Below are positions 28,541 through 38,577 of a DNA stretch of 64,000 nucleotides, piece after piece (position 1 is the first letter of the stretch; each line of letters opens with the position of its first letter). The stretch is from Brucepastera parasyntrophica. GTDB taxonomy: Bacteria; Spirochaetota; Spirochaetia; Treponematales; Treponemataceae. The notes under the pieces were generated by a model, which ran no database searches, was not told the origin of the DNA, and saw only the letters and a program-made list of their open reading frames with translations. The position numbers and the translations under genes were made by a program. The DNA lies in assembly GCF_022376835.1 (NCBI RefSeq), contig NZ_CP084606.1, forward strand, positions 2,754,501 through 2,818,500. The letters are read 5' to 3'.

Positions 28541-28700
28541 TTTTTATTCGAGGCGAGGGTTTAATACCCCTCTGCTCTGCAGTGCTTTTTATAACAACCT
28601 ATAAAAACGTTAGTTTTTGTAGGTTCTCTGGTATTAACACCTGCGACCAATTCCACGGGAGAGAAAAATACTCCGCTGCTCTGCGGCGGGGTATTTTATT
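28541..28700 (+). repeat. Dispersed intergenic repeat, copy B (160 bp, long form)
   Basis: It starts TTTTTATTCGAGGCGAGGGTTTAATA and ends with AATACTCCGCTGCTCTGCGG plus CGGGGTATTTTATT. The interior has a second hairpin, AACCTATAAAAAC-GTTA-GTTTTTGTAGGTT (about 28597-28624). It fills most of the 347-base gap between the divergent icd and thrE genes, so it separates their promoters. Confidence 0.65.
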
Positions 28701-28812
28701 ATTTTACCGGAAATCTTTTTCATCCGCAACAGCTCCGGCTGTATAAATCCGTATCATAATTATGCCGGAAAGGGTATCTTGACCGGCTGCCGGGAAAAGC
28801 GTACAAAGAAGT

Positions 28813-30099
28813 ATGGATGAACCAGTTCCGGAAAATAGCGGAAAAGATGCCGGCGATATTCTTGATATTGCAATACACGCGGGAACGCTTATTTTGCAGA
28901 ACGGCGGTGAAACATACCGCGCTGAAGATACCATGAATTCAATGGCCTCATCCCTGGGTGCTGTTTCTTCTTCCTCCTTTGTAACTCCGACTGTCGTTAT
29001 GTGTTCCTGCGCCGATTCCTCAGGAAATAATCATACAAAAATTCAGAGGATAAGCGAGCGGACCATTAATCTTGGCAAAATAGCCCGCATTAATGCTCTT
29101 TCCCGCCGGCTGATCAAACGTGATAAAGTATCCGATCTGAAGCAGGTTTCTTCTCTTTTGCGGCGTATAGACAGCTGTCCTCCCCATCATCCGGTATCGG
29201 TGATTCTGGCAACAGCCGTTTCCGGTTTCTTTTTTTCGCTTATGTTCAAGGGGACTCTCACCGAGGCATGTACGGCCTTTTGCATAGGATTCATTATGCG
29301 GACTGTGCTCTTTCTTATTTTACGTTTTACTCTGGGGTCCTTTGTTACAGCCATAATCGGAAGCGCCGTTATTTCACTTCTTTCAGGATTCGCGGCATTT
29401 GCAGGTATTATTCCCGGCGCGGGAAATGTCAGTATAGCTGTATTAATGTCCCTGGTTCCCGGTCTTGCAATTGTCAATGCGATCCGAGACGCTATCGCCG
29501 GGGATCTTGTCGCCGGTTCGGCCCGCCTTTTTGAGGCCTTTCTTGTGGCCGCAGCCCTGTCCCTTGGGGCTGCCGTCGGAATACTGATTTTCCCGACCGA
29601 TACTTCATATACGACTGTATTGCTGACTGTGAAAAATCCTCCGGCTGCTTTTTTTCTTTCTTTCTTTGCCACTTCTGCCTTTGCATTTTTCTTTAACATT
29701 AATAAATATGATATTATCTGGGCATCTCTTTTCGGCGCCATGGGCTGGTGTACCTATTTGCTGGTTGATCATATATTCGTCAGCAGTGTGGCCGGCTATA
29801 TTTCCGGGGCTTTTTGCGTCGGTTTTTTTGCGGAAATATGCGCGGTCTTTTTCCGCAAGCCCGCGACTGTTTACATTGTCCCCGGTATTATTCCGCTGGT
29901 CCCCGGCGGCGCAATGTATGAAACCCTGTTTTTCGCGGTTTTGGGAAATCCCGATGCCGCAGCTTCGGCGGGCTTTCAGGCAATCAGTACGGCGGCGTCA
30001 ATAGCAGTGGGTATCGCGCTGGCGTCTTCTTTTGCCCGCCTTACGGGAAAACTGAGGATGCGGAAATCAGACAGAAAGATTTCAGGAAAAAACGGCTGA
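28813..30099 (+). CDS. ThrE-family threonine/serine exporter
   Basis: The 428-residue protein joins the two ThrE halves. A cytoplasmic N-terminal domain of about 130 residues (LDIAIHAGTLILQNGGETYRAEDTM, with the YRAED motif) is followed by about ten membrane segments with LVPGLAIVNAIRDAIAGDLVAG and the second-half VPGIIPLVPGGAMYET. The family exports threonine and serine by proton antiport in Corynebacterium; in many bacteria the substrate is unproven. The palindrome at 30095-30122 overlaps its stop codon. Confidence 0.88.
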   Translation: MDEPVPENSGKDAGDILDIAIHAGTLILQNGGETYRAEDTMNSMASSLGAVSSSSFVTPTVVMCSCADSSGNNHTKIQRISERTINLGKIARINALSRRLIKRDKVSDLKQVSSLLRRIDSCPPHHPVSVILATAVSGFFFSLMFKGTLTEACTAFCIGFIMRTVLFLILRFTLGSFVTAIIGSAVISLLSGFAAFAGIIPGAGNVSIAVLMSLVPGLAIVNAIRDAIAGDLVAGSARLFEAFLVAAALSLGAAVGILIFPTDTSYTTVLLTVKNPPAAFFLSFFATSAFAFFFNINKYDIIWASLFGAMGWCTYLLVDHIFVSSVAGYISGAFCVGFFAEICAVFFRKPATVYIVPGIIPLVPGGAMYETLFFAVLGNPDAAASAGFQAISTAASIAVGIALASSFARLTGKLRMRKSDRKISGKNG

Positions 30100-30122
30100 T
30101 ATTGGACTTGTCCGATATCAGC
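30095..30122. terminator. 28-bp near-perfect palindrome overlapping the thrE stop
   Basis: GCTGATATTGGAC and GTCCGATATCAGC, 12 of 13 paired, are separated by TT. No T run follows on the plus strand, so termination is uncertain. The thrE TGA is inside the left arm. Confidence 0.45.
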
Positions 30123-30205
30123 AATACTCCGTCTCACGGGTTCGCTGCCGGACAAGCCTGTTCAGAAGAAGTTATTCAACAAACTGAAGCGGCTGAACAA
30201 CTCTA

Positions 30206-31483
30206 TTATTTTTTTGGTCCAATAACTTCAAAACCGCAATAGGGAACGAGGGCCTTTGGCACTGCTATTGACCCGTCTTCCTTCTGGAAATTTTCAATCA
30301 GCGCGACAAGCGCGCGGGAAACCGCTATGGCGGTACCATTCAGCATGTGAACGTATTTATTTTTTCCGTCGCTGTCCTTGTATCTGATGTTCAGTCTCCG
30401 GGACTGGAAGTCAGTGCAGTTTGATGTTGACGTTATTTCGCCCCATTCGCCGCCGTTCCTGCCCGGCATCCAGCCTTCGAGATCCCATTTCCGGTAAGCC
30501 GGCGCGCCAAGATCTCCTGTGCAGGTATCGACAACGCGGAAAGGAATTCCGAGCCCTGTGAATATTTCTTCTTCAATGCTCCGGAGTTTTTCATGAATGG
30601 CGTCTGAATCTTCGGGAAGACAGTATACAAACATTTCCAGTTTGGTAAACTGATGGACCCGGTACAGGCCCTTTGAAAACTGCCCGGCGGCTCCCGCCTC
30701 CCGGCGGAAACAGTGGGAAAGCCCGCAGTAAAAAATGGGAAGGGAATCCCTGCTCAGTATTTCATCCTTGTGGTACCCTCCGAGCGTTATTTCCGCCGTG
30801 GCAACGAGACAGGTCCCCTCTTCTTCTATATTATATACATTTGATTCTTTTCCTCTGGGATTAAAACCTATTCCGAAAAGAATTTCTTCTTTGGCAATAT
30901 CAGGGGTGATAAGCGGCGTAAACCCGTGACTTCTCAGAATATTAAGCCCGTACAGAATAAGCGCCTGCTCAAGAAAAACCGCTTCATTTTTAAGGAAATA
31001 GAATTTTACGCCGGAAACCTTTGTTCCCGCGTCAAAATCGATAATATCCAGCTCTTCACCGAGCTGTACATGGTCTTTTGGCTGAAAGGAAAACCGGGTC
31101 GGTTCTCCGAACCGGGCGACTTCGGTACTGTCCTTGTCCTCTTTACCGATCGGCACATCAGGATGGACCATGTTGGGAATAAGGCGGGCCGCCGTTTCGA
31201 GTTCGGATTCGGTTTTCTCCACCGCAGCTTCAGCAGCCGCGATTTCTTCTTTAATAAGCTTGCCTTCCGCGATAAGCCTCTCCCGTTCTTCATCCGGGAG
31301 CTTGCCTTTCATGGCCTTTGCGTTTTCATTGCGTTTTGTCTGAAGTACCTGCAGGGCTGTTACCATTTCGGTGCGCTTATCATAAAGAGTCACAACCAGG
31401 TCCGCATCTGCATTCATATTCCGGGCCGCAATATTTGCTTTTACGGCATCGAGGTTTTCCTTGATAAATTTATAATCCAGCAT
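30206..31483 (-). CDS. serS: Seryl-tRNA synthetase
   Basis: A class IIa synthetase that charges tRNA-Ser and tRNA-Sec. The 425 residues begin with the antiparallel coiled-coil arm that grips tRNA (about 25-100). The catalytic core has TAEITLGGYHKDEIL, motif 2 CFRREAGAAGQFSKGLYRVHQF and motif 3 LNGTAIAVSRALVALIENFQ. No ribosome site precedes the ATG; a promoter ends nine bases upstream. Confidence 0.96.
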   Translation of the reverse strand: MLDYKFIKENLDAVKANIAARNMNADADLVVTLYDKRTEMVTALQVLQTKRNENAKAMKGKLPDEERERLIAEGKLIKEEIAAAEAAVEKTESELETAARLIPNMVHPDVPIGKEDKDSTEVARFGEPTRFSFQPKDHVQLGEELDIIDFDAGTKVSGVKFYFLKNEAVFLEQALILYGLNILRSHGFTPLITPDIAKEEILFGIGFNPRGKESNVYNIEEEGTCLVATAEITLGGYHKDEILSRDSLPIFYCGLSHCFRREAGAAGQFSKGLYRVHQFTKLEMFVYCLPEDSDAIHEKLRSIEEEIFTGLGIPFRVVDTCTGDLGAPAYRKWDLEGWMPGRNGGEWGEITSTSNCTDFQSRRLNIRYKDSDGKNKYVHMLNGTAIAVSRALVALIENFQKEDGSIAVPKALVPYCGFEVIGPKK

Positions 31484-31492
31484 AATACAGAT

Positions 31493-31521
31493 ATCATAAC
31501 GGGGAGAGGTCCGATACGCAA
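31493..31521 (-). promoter_or_regulatory. serS promoter, near-leaderless
   Basis: On the minus strand TTGCGT (31521-31516), 17 bases and TATGAT (31498-31493) stand nine bases before the serS ATG. The predicted transcript has at most a few leader bases and no ribosome site. Confidence 0.5.
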
Positions 31522-31533
31522 GTGGGATGCCGG

Positions 31534-32297
31534 TCAGTCGTAGCAGATTTCCCCGGAAAAAAGCCTGAGAACCGAACCGCTGTCTGTTTCCGGGCGGAAC
31601 AGCAGTTCGCCTGAACTGCCTATTCCTTCAATCATTCCGGTAAGCGTTTCCCTTTTTTCCGGACTGCCCGATAAAAAACGGACGGGTTTCATCCGGCCCC
31701 ATAGTTTTTCAGTAACAGCCGTGTGCCATGTATCAAGGGACAGTACTGTTTCCAGATTGGACAAATAGCAGGCCAGAAAATCCTCGGGGAGGGAAGCGCC
31801 GGCGGCGCGGAAAGAGCTGCATAGATCAGTTCAAGCGAGAAAGCTTTATTTCTGAGGTGCGGGGGAAATGCTGTCTGGCCGATATTAAAACCCGTCCCCG
31901 CATATGTAACGGATGTATCATTTTCGCAGAGTATTCCCGAAAGTTTTTTATTTTCATACAGGACATCATTAGGCCATTTTATTTCGGTTTTTACGGGACC
32001 TGGTAAAAAAGAGTCAAAGGTCCGGGCCACAGCAAGCCCTACGCGCAGCGTAAAACCGGCGGCCGGAGGCCGTCTCAGCAGAACCGTACACAGCAGGTTT
32101 TTGCCTGCCTCGGTTTCCCACAGCCGCCCGGGGATCCGGCCCCTTCCATTGTTCTGTATTCCCGCATACACAACGGTGCCGTCCGGTTCTCCGTCGCCGG
32201 CAAGAATACGGGCGTCCCGCATAGTACTGTCTGTTTCCGGAATAAAATACACCGGCGCATTGAAACTGTTGGCGACTGATTTTCTGATATAAGCCAT
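31534..32297 (-). CDS. birA: Biotin-protein ligase (one frameshift)
   Basis: It attaches biotin to carboxyl carrier proteins. Two frames join into about 254 residues: ETDSTMRDAR, the biotin/AMP loop GRGRIPGRLWE, the KWPNDV motif with catalytic Lys, and GTGFNIGQ. The C-terminal part, VLSLDTWHTAVTEKLWGR, resumes in another frame. One extra base in the G4 run at 31786-31789 joins them through ALPSPEDFLACYLSNLE. It has no N-terminal HTH, so it is the monofunctional class. Its start codon abuts the end of repeat copy C, which supplies its 5' region. Confidence 0.85.
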
Positions 32298-32424
32298 AAT
32301 AAAATACCCTGCCGCAGAGCAGGGCAGACCTTCGGTCTGGAGTATTCGCAGGTCGCGGAAGCGGCCATTACATACCTTACAGAACCAGCCGCAGGCTGAT
32401 TAAACCCTCACCCCGAATAAAAAA
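32298..32424 (-). repeat. Dispersed intergenic repeat, copy C (127 bp)
   Basis: On the minus strand it opens TTTTTATTCGGGGTGAGGGTTTAAT and closes CTGCTCTGCGGCAGGGTATTTTATT. It begins right after the tRNA-Gly trailer and ends at the birA start codon. The middle is unrelated to copy B, apart from AATACTCC near its end. Confidence 0.65.
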
Positions 32425-32434
32425 AACACATTCC

Positions 32435-32506
32435 AGCGGATGAGGGGAGTCGAACCCCCGTCTGAGGCTTGGGAAGCGCCTGTAATAGCCGTTATACGAC
32501 ATCCGC
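32435..32506 (-). tRNA. tRNA-Gly, anticodon CCC
   Basis: A 7-bp acceptor stem GCGGATG/CATCCGC, the anticodon loop TTCCCAA with CCC, and a T arm GGGGG-TTCGACT-CCCCT are all present; the CCA end is not encoded. The anticodon stem has one C-C mismatch (GGCGC/GCCTC). Leader and trailer are perfectly complementary over 11 bases (AAACACATTCC at 32424-32434 and GGAATGTGTTT at 32508-32518), extending the acceptor stem in the precursor. Confidence 0.9.
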
Positions 32507-32574
32507 GGGAATGTGTTTCCGTGCCATTATGGACAAAAAGGAGTCCGCCTGTCAACAGGTTTTCCGGATACGTC

Positions 32575-33144
32575 CTATTTCATCAGGCTCCGTGACTTCC
32601 TCTGGGATATAAAACCTCCGTGCAGGGTTGATACATCATTTGTAATAATCATCGCCGATTTGTCGATTTTCTGAATATGTGCAATAATATCTTCTTTGCC
32701 TTTTCTGTTGGCAAATATCATTAATACGGCTTTTTCGGCATCCTTTCCCTCCGCATCGATTGTGGTTACCCCATAACCCTTTCCCCTGAGCTCTGTAGCC
32801 AGCGGGAAACTCATTTCCCTGGAAGTTATGGTTTGAATAAGGATTTTCCCGTATGCGAGTTTGTTTTCTATTCTGGAACCGATATTTACGCCCGCGGCGA
32901 AACCTATACTGTATACAAGTCCCTTCAAGGGGGCTTCGGTCAGTCCGGATATGACAGACGAAACCACAAGGACCCAGAGTATGACCTCGAAAAAAGCGAG
33001 TATGGTTCCCTGCCTGCGGTATCCCCTGTTTATCATGATATGCCTGACAGTTCCCATTGAAACTTCCGCAATTTTTGATATCAGAATCAGCACCAATTCC
33101 CACCATGGCGCGGCCGTAAAAAAATGAACTATAGCTTCCCACAT
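32575..33144 (-). CDS. UPF0316 / DUF2179 membrane protein
   Basis: The 189-residue protein has three N-terminal membrane segments (about 15-32, 45-65, 72-90). A cytoplasmic DUF2179 domain (about 110-185) follows, with GYGVTTIDAEGKD, AVLMIFANRKGKEDII and DKSAMIITNDV. The family is widespread and uncharacterised; DUF2179 resembles small ligand-sensing domains (inference). The ATG has AAAGGA upstream. It is downstream of nothing on its strand and likely monocistronic. Confidence 0.85.
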   Translation of the reverse strand: MWEAIVHFFTAAPWWELVLILISKIAEVSMGTVRHIMINRGYRRQGTILAFFEVILWVLVVSSVISGLTEAPLKGLVYSIGFAAGVNIGSRIENKLAYGKILIQTITSREMSFPLATELRGKGYGVTTIDAEGKDAEKAVLMIFANRKGKEDIIAHIQKIDKSAMIITNDVSTLHGGFISQRKSRSLMK

Positions 33145-33528
33145 AATGTGTCCTTTAGTTTGCCCGTTAACCGGTCAATCTTTTTCTTTATCTATGAATT
33201 TAGAGTACCAAAAAAGAATATAAACAGTCAAATATATTATCATGCAATTTTGTCCGCCGCCGTTTTCAGCGTGAACCTGGAACGATGATCCTGAAAGCTT
33301 GCGGACTAGAGTCCTGAATTCCGGAAATCCGTTGTGAAAAACAGACCCGGATACGGCTGGCAGATGCACCGCGGCTTTTGTTATATATCCGATATACAAA
33401 CTCTCATGGCACCTGGGTTTCCGTTGGTTTTTTCGTCTTTAGCTGGTGTGATTTGCATAAACAGCCTGTTTTTTGTTGACACAAAGAGTGTTTCCCCTTA
33501 CCCTGTATAGAGATAAAGGGAAATTTAT
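33145..33528. other. Divergent intergenic region with the FIST promoter
   Basis: This gap of 384 bases holds no credible gene. TTGACA at 33476-33481 followed 17 bases later by TACCCT, or alternatively TATAGA further on, may drive the FIST gene. AAAGGGA precedes its ATG. Nothing else with clear structure was seen. Confidence 0.4.
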
Positions 33529-34638
33529 ATGGCGATAAAGGTAGCTGCCAGATCAACAGCAGATTTTGAGGGACTCATCAGGGATATTGATCAGCCGGAT
33601 ATACAGGTTGTCATATATTTTTTCTCGGTAGAGTTTAAAGGATACGAACCCCAGAAAATAATCAAGAAAGCCTTTCCGTCTGCGCGCTGTATCGGCGCTT
33701 CAATGATCGGCGGCTGGTGTACAACCGGAGCAATCAGCAAGGGCATTACCGCTATGTCTCTTTCGTCCGAGGAGATCGAGGAAGTTTTTGTCGGATTCAG
33801 GGAAGGCGTAAAGGCAGACCCCGGACTTGCGGCCCGCGGAGTTATTGATGATCTCAGAAAAAGCCTCGGCGGGCGCAAACTCAATCCCGAGGAATATCTC
33901 GGTATTATTCTTTTTGACGGACTCTGTCTCGGAGAGGAAATAATACGTGAATTTACTATAGAAAAGAACTTCATTGTCCCTGTAATAGGCGGTTCCGCGG
34001 CTGACGAACTGGAATTCAAGGAGACCCTTGTTTCCTTTGATGAAAAAATGTCAGGGGACGGCGTCATTGTTATGATATTGAAAATGAAGATACCTTTTTA
34101 TTTCAATCATTACGTTCATTATCTGCCGACAAAGGAATCCTTTATTGTGACAAAGTCGGAACCCGCAAAACGCATTGTCTGGGAAATTGACGGAGAACCC
34201 GCCGCCCCCTATTATGCCCGGGCGCTCGGCCTTTCCGGTGTTGCGGATATAAAGCATACTCATTTTTCCAGAAATCCGCTTGGCGTTGTTATTGGCGACA
34301 CGGTGTATACACGGAGTCCGAATGCTGTTGTTGACGGCACCGGGCTGCAGTTTTACTGTTTTATTGAGGCGGGAACCAGGGTCCAGCTTTTGCGGCAGGG
34401 CGATATTATAGAAAACGCGCGCAGCTCTCTCAGGGACGCCAGAGAATACATCCCGAACCTGCAGGGCGCGCTTCTTTTTAATTGTGTTCTGCGTTATCTG
34501 GAACTCAAGGAACTCGGCAAAATAGATGCCTTTAACGAGGCCTTCAAGCCCCTTTCTTTTGCAGGCTTCAATACTTACGGAGAAGAACTCTTTACCCATC
34601 ACAACCAGACCCTTACAGCGGTTTTTTTCGGGAGATAA
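33529..34638 (+). CDS. FIST-domain sensory protein
   Basis: The 369 residues contain FIST_N (about 1-190: [15 protein letters not shown] and [17 protein letters not shown]) and FIST_C (about 210-350: [31 protein letters not shown] and [22 protein letters not shown]). FIST domains are ligand-binding input modules of signal transduction, thought to sense amino acids or related small molecules. There is no signal peptide or membrane segment. A soluble methyl-accepting protein gene starts five bases after its stop, so the pair is very likely one sensory unit. Confidence 0.92.
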   Translation: MAIKVAARSTADFEGLIRDIDQPDIQVVIYFFSVEFKGYEPQKIIKKAFPSARCIGASMIGGWCTTGAISKGITAMSLSSEEIEEVFVGFREGVKADPGLAARGVIDDLRKSLGGRKLNPEEYLGIILFDGLCLGEEIIREFTIEKNFIVPVIGGSAADELEFKETLVSFDEKMSGDGVIVMILKMKIPFYFNHYVHYLPTKESFIVTKSEPAKRIVWEIDGEPAAPYYARALGLSGVADIKHTHFSRNPLGVVIGDTVYTRSPNAVVDGTGLQFYCFIEAGTRVQLLRQGDIIENARSSLRDAREYIPNLQGALLFNCVLRYLELKELGKIDAFNEAFKPLSFAGFNTYGEELFTHHNQTLTAVFFGR

Positions 34639-34642
34639 AAGC

Positions 34643-35476
34643 ATGGAAACACTGCTTCAGAATAAGCCGGATCCTTCACGGACAGCGGCATTTAAATTAA
34701 GGTCAAAACGGCTGTTTCATTATCTGAACAGCAAACTCAAAGCGCTTATTTTTGAAATTGTATCCAGAAGCGAACTGCTTAATGTTACCATCAGTTATCT
34801 GGATAAAAACTTTACCCGCGTATCCGATACCATGAAACGGGTGAACCTTTCCTTTCAGGAAAGCATAAAAACGTTTTTGACTACTTTCCAGAATTCCCAG
34901 CGGTATATAAACAATATTGATAATAATTTCGAATCAATGGGCGGTGTTTTTCAGGAATCATTCAAGCTGAGCCAGGAACTGCAGGAAGAAGCAAAAAACG
35001 CAGGCGTGAATCTGGCCGTAATCAACGATATAACCGAGATGACAAATATTCTCGCGCTTAATGCTTCAATTGAGGCCGCGCGGGCCGGAGCGGCCGGAAA
35101 GGGATTCGCTGTTGTCGCCGGCGAAATCAGAAAGCACGCTTCAACAACAAAGGGTTCCATAGAGAAAACGGCCGAAAATATAGAATCACTGATAAACAAA
35201 ATATATGCCCTGTCCGAAAAAATGGAATCCATTAAAAAGGAAGTGGAACAGGGACAGATGATGATCCGGGAACTCGTAACACTCAGCGTGGAACAGAAAG
35301 CAGTCATCAATTCCGTAAATACCGGCGTCCAGTCCATAGACGAGACTTTCCGGGAATATGCCACAATGAAAGAAACCCTTGACCGTATGATCCGGCAGTC
35401 TCAGGTTTCCAAAGATGACATTGAAAAAATGCTCATTACCTTCCAGAGTGATGTGAGCGGGATTGAAGATTATTAA
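34643..35476 (+). CDS. Soluble methyl-accepting chemotaxis protein
   Basis: The 277-residue protein has no membrane segment. It is a nearly continuous coiled coil with the MCP hairpin tip [37 protein letters not shown] (about 126-165 of the chain). The N-terminal 60 residues are basic and helical and may contact the FIST protein. It would signal to CheA/CheW from the cytoplasm. It starts four bases after the FIST stop and ends at a terminator. It is shorter than a typical receptor because it lacks an input domain. Confidence 0.9.
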   Translation: METLLQNKPDPSRTAAFKLRSKRLFHYLNSKLKALIFEIVSRSELLNVTISYLDKNFTRVSDTMKRVNLSFQESIKTFLTTFQNSQRYINNIDNNFESMGGVFQESFKLSQELQEEAKNAGVNLAVINDITEMTNILALNASIEAARAGAAGKGFAVVAGEIRKHASTTKGSIEKTAENIESLINKIYALSEKMESIKKEVEQGQMMIRELVTLSVEQKAVINSVNTGVQSIDETFREYATMKETLDRMIRQSQVSKDDIEKMLITFQSDVSGIEDY

Positions 35477-35504
35477 ACATGTTTAAAACCTGTTTAATTT
35501 TTTT
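35472..35504 (+). terminator. Terminator after the FIST-MCP operon
   Basis: ATTAAACA (35472-35479) pairs with TGTTTAAT (35491-35498) and is followed by six T residues. It overlaps the MCP stop codon. Confidence 0.7.
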
Positions 35505-35647
35505 GACCTCTGACGTACTGTTTCCCCGCTTTGCCCGGGGCGCTTTTTCAATCTGTAGATTCCAGAAACTTCGTGGCCGGGAAATTCCGGAACTGCCTTT
35601 TGCTTTGAACTAAAAAAAGTTTCTAACTGGATTTCTTTTACAGCAGC

Positions 35648-37093
35648 TTATTTTTTCCAGAACACCGGCGTGAAGAAAATTATCATGGTGTACAGTTCGA
35701 GCCGGCCGGCGAGCATGGCAAAACAGAACCACCATTTTGACCAGTCCGCAAAAAAACTGAAATTTTCGGTGGGGCCTACCATGCCGAACCCCGGCCCTAT
35801 ATTTCCCACCAGCGCGAAACTTCCTGTTATCGCGGAAGAAGTATTTGCCCCGCCGACGGAAGCAACGACTGAAGTGATTGCCACAATAACAAAATACAAA
35901 AACATATATGAGGCCACGCCGTATACAATATCCTTTCTGCCGGGCCGCCCGTTAAGGTGAATACTGAATACCCCATGAGGGTGGAGCATTCTTTTCATTT
36001 CATTGGATAACTGCTTGCCCAGTGTTACCCAGCGGATCACCTTTATGCCTCCTGCGGTCGATCCGGAACAGCCCCCGATGAACATGAGAAAGAACAGGGT
36101 CATTTTTGCCAGAGCAGGCCAGGCGTTAAAGTCGGCGGCCGCAAAACCGGTGGTAGTCATAACAGAGACAACATGAAAAATTCCATGCCGTATGCTTTCA
36201 AAAATAGAAGTGTACATCGGAAGAATAGCGAAGATGACGATGGCCGACGCGGAGACAATAATCATAACATACACTCTCAGTTCAGTGTTGCGTGTTACTT
36301 CCTGAAACCTCCCCATAAGCAGACGGTAATAGAGGCTGAAATTGATGCCCGCGAGCAGCATAAAAACCATACATATCCATTCAACCGCGGGTGATTTATA
36401 GGCGGCAAGACTGTCATTTTTTGTCGAGAACCCGCCGCTTCCCAGGCTGGCAAAGGAATGCCCCAGCGCGTCCACAAAATCCATTCCCGCAATCATTAAA
36501 AGGACAGTCTGGATAACAGTCAGTCCCAAATAGATAAACCAGAGGACCTTCGCCATATCGGTTATTCTGGGGGTAATTTTATCTTTTTCCGGACCGGTGG
36601 TTTCCGCCTTTATAAGCTGGAAGCCGCCGACTCCGAGAAGCGGAAAGAGCGCGACTGTCAGCACCACAATCCCCATACCGCCGAGCCAGTGCATCTGACA
36701 GCGCCAGAGATTGAGCGATCTCGGCAGAATTTCAACATCGGTAAGAATGGTAGCGCCGGTTGTAGTAAATCCTGATACGCTTTCGAAAAATGCGTTTGCC
36801 GGATTTGTAATATATCCCGAAAGCATAAACGGAACAGCGCCCAGAATGCTCGCTGAAATCCAGAAGGCGGCCACAATAACAAACCCGGTTCTTGCCGTCA
36901 GGCTGATCTTTTTTTTACGCCCCGTAAAATAAAAAACGGCGGCAAAGACCCAGATGATAATCATCGGGAAAGCAAAGGAAGAAATGACTCCGGTTTCGCC
37001 AAGGAAGAATGCGGTTCCGATGGGGAGGAGAAAGCTTGCCGATATAACGGCAAGCAACAATACTATCAGCCTGAAAAATAAAAAAACACTCAT
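35648..37093 (-). CDS. trkH: TrkH/KtrB potassium channel subunit
   Basis: The 481-residue polytopic protein has the four M1-P-M2 repeats of the family. Selectivity-filter segments are visible as SGFTTTGAT, LGSGGFST, MTTTGFAA and NIGPGFG. It carries K+ through the inner membrane. Its ATG overlaps the trkA stop (ATGA), so the two are translationally coupled. The final filter GFGMVGP matches TrkH/KtrB usage. The protein is complete. Confidence 0.94.
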   Translation of the reverse strand: MSVFLFFRLIVLLLAVISASFLLPIGTAFFLGETGVISSFAFPMIIIWVFAAVFYFTGRKKKISLTARTGFVIVAAFWISASILGAVPFMLSGYITNPANAFFESVSGFTTTGATILTDVEILPRSLNLWRCQMHWLGGMGIVVLTVALFPLLGVGGFQLIKAETTGPEKDKITPRITDMAKVLWFIYLGLTVIQTVLLMIAGMDFVDALGHSFASLGSGGFSTKNDSLAAYKSPAVEWICMVFMLLAGINFSLYYRLLMGRFQEVTRNTELRVYVMIIVSASAIVIFAILPMYTSIFESIRHGIFHVVSVMTTTGFAAADFNAWPALAKMTLFFLMFIGGCSGSTAGGIKVIRWVTLGKQLSNEMKRMLHPHGVFSIHLNGRPGRKDIVYGVASYMFLYFVIVAITSVVASVGGANTSSAITGSFALVGNIGPGFGMVGPTENFSFFADWSKWWFCFAMLAGRLELYTMIIFFTPVFWKK

Positions 37094-38540
37094 TCCGTTC
37101 CCCTGAAAAGGCCCATTATTTTTTCATTTTCCGTACTGTGTACAATAAAAATAATCTTGTCGCCGGCCTGAAGCATAGTATCCCCCGAAGGGATCACATA
37201 AGCATTGTCCTTGTTCACCAGCAGAATAAGAAATGCCCCCGGAATGCTGATATCCTTAAGCGTCCTTCCTGAAACCGGCGCTGAATCGGGTATAATATAC
37301 TCAATGATTTCCAGATCGCCTTCCGCAAAGGTATGGATGCCGGTAACACTTTTTCCGCGCAGATGGCTGAGAATGCTGTCGACAACAGTATCCTTTACCG
37401 GGACCGCAACATCGCAGCCTATTTTGCGGGCAATTACCGCAAAGCCTGAACTGCTTACAAGGCTCACAGTGTTCGGGACCCCCATTGATTTAAAATAGGC
37501 CGCGGTAACCATATTCAATTCATGATTGCTTGTTGTACTGATGACCAGATCGTAATCCAGGAGGTTTTCTTCGCGGATAAAGGCTTCGTCAGTTACGTCC
37601 GCGTTATATACAAGCGCATCCGGAAATTTTAACGAAGCTTCTTTTGTCAGATGGTAATTTTTATCAATGATCGCAAAGGTTTTTTTTGACTTCCAGTTTT
37701 TGTCAAAAAGCCGGGAAAAAAAGTTTCTGTTATTATTTTCAATAAGCCGTTCCGCGATAAATGAACCCACACGGCCTGCTCCGACCAGGGCGATTTTTTC
37801 GGAATTACGGTTTTTGCTCCGGCCAGGGAAATAAGCTTTTTCTGCATATCCCTTCTTGCCAGAATTCCAATGCGGTCTCCCTCATGGAGGACCGTTGCTC
37901 CGCTGGGAATGCCGGCCGATTTTTCACTTTCCACATAGCACAGAATGAATTCGCCTTCAATAACAGTATGAATATCTTTTACGACCAGACCGTCAAACGC
38001 GCTTCCCGGTTCAATCATTATGCTCGTCAGTTCAAATTCCGATTGGCCGAATTCAAGAATGTCACTGACCGAGCCATGCTCCACCGCTGTAATAATTGCT
38101 TCCGCGGCCTCTATTTCCGGCTGGACCATAAAATTAATGCCGTACATCAGCCGCGGATTGCCGGTCGGGGTATTTTTCGAGACATCCTTAAAAGCCAAAC
38201 CGGGGTTTTTAGGGATGTCATTAACATAGTATTCTTCATTATAAACCCTGGCTATTTTGATTATATCGGGATATACCGAATGAACAAGCGAGCAGGTTAT
38301 CATATTCACTTCATCCGATCCCGTGAGAGCAACCAGGGCGTCGGCCTTTGCTATGCCCGCTTCTTCCAGTACCCGGAGATCATTGCCGCGGGCCTCTATA
38401 ACCATACAATCAAGGCGGTTTGAAGCGTGGCGGACCATTTCCTCATTATCATCAATAAGCGTGATATCGTTTTTTTCGTCTATAAGACGCCGGGCAAGCT
38501 GGACACCGGTCAGGCCAGCCCCAACAATAATTATTTTCAT
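37090..38540 (-). CDS. trkA: TrkA potassium uptake regulatory subunit, duplicated RCK (one frameshift)
   Basis: Two frames join into about 483 residues with two RCK_N/RCK_C units. The first begins MKIIIVGAGLTGVQLARRL with a Rossmann GxGxxG. The second resumes as IALVGAGRVGSFIAERL. One extra base in the T6 run at 37794-37799 restores the frame. TrkA binds NAD(H) or nucleotides and gates TrkH. The gene starts without a ribosome site, eight bases after a -10 element. It lies directly before trkH. Confidence 0.9.
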
Positions 38541-38548
38541 GTTACGTT

Positions 38549-38577
38549 ATGATAACCGGGAAGCGCATAATGCACAA
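38549..38577 (-). promoter_or_regulatory. trkA promoter, near-leaderless
   Basis: TTGTGC (38577-38572), a 17-base spacer and TATCAT (38554-38549) stand eight bases from the trkA ATG on the minus strand. Confidence 0.45.
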
